Shown here one piece after another: positions 61,363 to 64,000 of a DNA stretch of 64,000 bases. Position 1 is the first letter of the stretch. Every line of letters starts with the position of its first letter. The stretch covers positions 186,001 through 250,000 of the forward strand of contig NZ_PKUU01000006.1 in the NCBI RefSeq assembly GCF_002899675.1. The letters run 5' to 3'. Position numbers and translations under genes: made by a program. The notes beneath the pieces are model-generated. The model did not search any database, was not told the origin of the DNA, and saw nothing but the letters and a program-made list of their open reading frames with translations. The stretch comes from Clostridium sp. chh4-2. GTDB taxonomy: Bacteria > Bacillota > Clostridia > Lachnospirales > Lachnospiraceae.

Positions 61363-62145
61363 ATGAGTGCAAACAAACGAATCGAGTCTCAATTTCAAAT
61401 CTATCACATTTTCAATCGCGGTATCGACCAACGTCCCATATTAAAAGATCCACAAAGTAAACATTTCTTTTTAAAATGTATTAGAAAAAGTCTGTCCAAA
61501 TATACAGTGGATATTTATGCTTATTGTCTGATGGACAATCATTTTCATTTATTAATACACGGAGATTTTTCAGAAATCGCAAAATTTATGCGGGATATTG
61601 AAGGACGATTCGGAATCGCATACAATTCTTATCAAAAACGGCAGGGAAGGGTTTTTCAAAATGTTTATAAAAGCCGTGCGGTAAACAGCAAACGCTATTT
61701 ATTGGGCGTACTGCGCTATATACATAAAAACCCTGAAAATGCCGGAATGAATGTTTCTATCTATTCTTATCCGTTTGCCAGTCTGCACGAATACCTGAAT
61801 CCTCAATCTACAAATCTTATTCTTAGCAAAAGTGCTTTTGAATTATTTTCCCAGAACTTCCAAACTCAAAAAGAATTTATCAGCTTTCACAAGTTCCAGG
61901 ATATTATTTTATATGATGACATAAGAGAAGACTGTGAGTCGCAGTTAGCGGCAGTTGAACAGATCGCTTTGTCTGCAATTCAAAAACATTTTTCTATCGA
62001 CAGTTGGGAAGAAGCAAAAAGAAATGTTAACTTTAAAAAGCCTATGGTTATTTTACTTTATCGGGATTTTAACTTTACACAAACACATATATCGCGGCTT
62101 TTAGATATCAGTTTTTATCAAATCCGATTATTTTTACATGAATGA
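61363..62145 (+). mobile_element. REP-associated tyrosine transposase (RAYT, Y1/IS200-like)
   Basis: A 260-residue protein of the Y1 transposase family. The metal-binding HuH motif is in MDNHFHLLIHGD (about 57-68). The catalytic tyrosine is likely in LRYIHKNPENAGM (about 122-134). A C-terminal helix-turn-helix-like part (NFTQTHISRLLDISFYQIR) is extra to IS200 TnpA. It begins HIFNRGIDQRPIL, usual for RAYT. GAGGAGG lies before the ATG. It is bracketed by REP-like palindromes, which the enzyme presumably recognises as single-stranded hairpins. There are no classical IS200 ends or TnpB, so it is a domesticated RAYT rather than an IS. Confidence 0.85.
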
Positions 62146-62162
62146 CCTGGTTATTAACATGA

Positions 62163-62198
62163 AAGGGTGAAGGCATTTCGCGAAATGCATTCACCCTT
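62163..62198. repeat. REP-like palindrome
   Basis: A 36-base near-perfect palindrome, 17 of 18 positions paired (arm AAGGGTGAAGGCATTTCG), between the RAYT gene and glnN. It shares AAGGGTGAAGGCATTT with the element at 59397. It may also act as terminator for glnN on the minus strand. Confidence 0.75.
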
Positions 62199-62215
62199 AA
62201 TGTAAAATTATCTGT

Positions 62216-64000
62216 TTAAACTTCAAAAATCAAATCGCCATAGCTCGGGAATGGCCAGAGGTCTTTATCCACGATCATTTCCAGCTTATCCGCCGGAGCG
62301 CGAAGAGCTTCCATGGCAGGTACCACCAATTCACGATATGCCCTTGCCTGTTCTTCCGTATTTTCAACAGTTCCGCACTTCTCATTTACATCAATTAATG
62401 CTGCAAGCGCAACCTTCATATCAGAAAGCAACGCGGACGTTTCAATCAGCAGTTCTGTCTGAACGCTGGCATCAGCTTCCGGACATGCGGATTTTACTGA
62501 ATTTAAAGAGTTTGCAAGTTCTGTTGTATATTTGATAACGGCAGGAATAATCTGCTTGCTTGCCATATCGATCATAGTTCTGGCTTCGATGTTAATGGCT
62601 TTTGAATAAGCTTCATATTCAACTTCTGCACGTGATTCCAGCTCTGCTCTTGTGAACACGTTGAAGGTTTCGAACAGTTTTACGGCTTTATCCGTTGTCA
62701 GAGCCGGAATTGCGTCCACCATTGACTTGATGTTCGGAAGGCCGCGTCTCTCGGCTTCCTCCACCCATGCGTCTGAATAGCCGTTTCCGTTGAAGATCAC
62801 TCTTCTGTGGTCTGCCAAAAGCTGTTTAATTAAGTCATGAACTGCGGTGTCGAAATCTTCCGCTTGATCCAGAATATCAGCCGCCTCTTTGAATGTCTCG
62901 GCTACGATCGTGTTAAGAACTACGTTTGGTGATGCAACTGAATCAGAGGAACCAACCATACGGAATTCGAATTTATTGCCTGTAAATGCAAATGGTGATG
63001 TTCTGTTTCTGTCTGTAGCGTCCTTATCCAGATCAGGAAGTGTGGCAACGCCTGTCATCAGCTTGCCGCCTTTTTTGGAGTGGGTCGCTTCACCGGTGCT
63101 GCACAGCTGGTCAATTACGTCTTCCAGCTGCTCTCCAAGGAATACGGAAATGATTGCCGGAGGAGCTTCGTTGGCGCCTAAACGATGGTCATTGCCCACA
63201 TCTGCGGCCGATTCACGGAGCAGATCCGCATGTCTGTCGACAGCCTTTAAAATACAGCCGAGCACCAAAAGGAACTGGATGTTCTCGTGAGGTGTTTCGC
63301 CCGGATTCAGAAGGTTAATTCCGTCGTCGGAGGTCAGGGACCAGTTGTTGTGTTTGCCGGAACCATTGACGCCTGCAAATGGTTTTTCATGAAGCAGACA
63401 GGTTAACCCATGACGGCCCGCTACCTTTTTCAGGGTTTCCATAACCATCTGGTTGTGATCGACTGCTAGGTTGGCTTGGTCGTAAATCGGGGCTAATTCG
63501 TGCTGTGCAGGAGCCACTTCGTTATGCTGAGTCTTAGAGGTAACGCCCAGTTTCCAAAGTTCCCGGTTCACTTCATTCATGTAGGAACCGATGCGCTCGC
63601 GGATGGCGCCGAAATAATGATCTTCCAGCTCCTGTCCTTTTGGAGGCATTGCGCCAAATAATGTACGGCCTGCATAAATCAGGTCTTTTCTCTGTAAATA
63701 TTTTTCTCTGTCAACGATGAAATATTCTTGTTCCGGTCCTACGGACGGAACGACTCTTTTGGAAGTTGTATTTCCGAATAATCTTAAAATTCTGAGCGCC
63801 TGGCCGTCAATAGCCTGCATGGAGCGAAGCAATGGGGTCTTCTGGTCCAGAGCTTCTCCTGTATAGGAACAAAATGCGGTTGGAATGCAAAGAGTTACGC
63901 CGATTGCGTCTTCTCTTAAAAATGCAGGTGATGTACAATCCCATGCGGTATATCCTCTCGCCTCAAATGTTGCGCGAAGACCGCCTGATGGAAATGAGGA
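62216..64000 (-). CDS. glnN: Type III glutamine synthetase, 5' end outside window
   Basis: Makes glutamine from glutamate, ammonia and ATP. The frame is open past base 64000, so at least 594 of about 700 residues are present; the true start lies to the right. GlnN-type features include [21 protein letters not shown] near the left part of the protein, [53 protein letters not shown] and [17 protein letters not shown]. GlnN is common in Bacteroidota, cyanobacteria and Clostridia. The stop is followed 18 bases later by the REP-like palindrome. It is unrelated in function to the polysaccharide genes. Confidence 0.95.
   Translation of the reverse strand, partial: SSFPSGGLRATFEARGYTAWDCTSPAFLREDAIGVTLCIPTAFCSYTGEALDQKTPLLRSMQAIDGQALRILRLFGNTTSKRVVPSVGPEQEYFIVDREKYLQRKDLIYAGRTLFGAMPPKGQELEDHYFGAIRERIGSYMNEVNRELWKLGVTSKTQHNEVAPAQHELAPIYDQANLAVDHNQMVMETLKKVAGRHGLTCLLHEKPFAGVNGSGKHNNWSLTSDDGINLLNPGETPHENIQFLLVLGCILKAVDRHADLLRESAADVGNDHRLGANEAPPAIISVFLGEQLEDVIDQLCSTGEATHSKKGGKLMTGVATLPDLDKDATDRNRTSPFAFTGNKFEFRMVGSSDSVASPNVVLNTIVAETFKEAADILDQAEDFDTAVHDLIKQLLADHRRVIFNGNGYSDAWVEEAERRGLPNIKSMVDAIPALTTDKAVKLFETFNVFTRAELESRAEVEYEAYSKAINIEARTMIDMASKQIIPAVIKYTTELANSLNSVKSACPEADASVQTELLIETSALLSDMKVALAALIDVNEKCGTVENTEEQARAYRELVVPAMEALRAPADKLEMIVDKDLWPFPSYGDLIFEV

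Overview
The window looks like a chromosomal stretch of a low-GC, monoderm member of the Clostridia, most likely a Lachnospiraceae-type gut anaerobe. The reasons are type III glutamine synthetase, many Gly-Trp/Tyr cell-wall-binding repeat proteins, an RND pump of the clostridial type with TolC-like partners, AGGAGG ribosome sites and strong TTGNNN-17-TATAAT promoters. Species cannot be settled from the sequence alone. Nearly everything from base 1 to 46.6 kb is one very large surface-polysaccharide region. The stretch from roughly 9 to 30 kb is visibly more AT-rich than its flanks and carries gene wreckage, which suggests acquired and reshuffled DNA.

Layout. (1) 1-3.1 kb, minus strand: GDP-mannose supply (manC and a partial phosphomannomutase) around an O-antigen-ligase/polymerase-like protein. 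(2) 3.2-11.1 kb: a PAP2 phosphatase; large polytopic membrane proteins; a coupled module of polyprenyl-phosphate sugar synthase, membrane-anchored protein and PIG-V-like glycosyltransferase that is broken by a one-base frameshift in a G/C tract; an IS66 transposase tail; and a TagD-like cytidylyltransferase. (3) 11.3-15.2 kb: a decayed copy of a GT2/DUF2142 pair, then an intact GT2 and a DUF6020-like protein. (4) 15.7-29.6 kb: two tandem polysaccharide pyruvyl transferases, two very large HAD-type (COG5610-like) proteins, a double-Rossmann/GT2/GT4 fusion, GT2, GT32 and LicD enzymes. (5) 30-36.5 kb: a cytidylyltransferase/oxidoreductase fusion, a glycerophosphodiesterase, a LicD/metallophosphoesterase fusion and a methyltransferase fusion. 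(6) 36.7-39.2 kb, plus strand: a DUF4214-like protein and a GT-B-like protein with their own promoter and terminator. (7) 46.6-39.2 kb, minus strand: a clean six-gene unit (Wzy-like, WbaP-like initiating transferase, two GT4, ABC export permease and ATPase), with a promoter before it and a terminator after it.

From 46.7 to 54 kb lies a TetR-controlled RND efflux operon with two tandem TolC-like proteins. From 54 to 61.2 kb lies a choline-type cell-surface block: an acidic repeat protein, a winged-helix/LicC/LicA fusion enzyme, a repeat protein with a Ser/Asn-rich tail, and a GH25 lysozyme with the same repeats. After it come a REP-associated tyrosine transposase (RAYT) flanked by REP-like palindromes, and type III glutamine synthetase, which runs off the right end.

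How it fits together (inference): sugars are built on polyprenyl phosphate by the WbaP-like enzyme and many glycosyltransferases, then decorated with mannose, pyruvate ketals, CDP-activated alcohols and, through LicA/LicC and two LicD enzymes, phosphocholine, and exported by the ABC transporter. The repeat proteins and the lysozyme would then dock non-covalently on the phosphocholine-bearing polymer, as in pneumococcus. No tRNA, rRNA or CRISPR array was seen.
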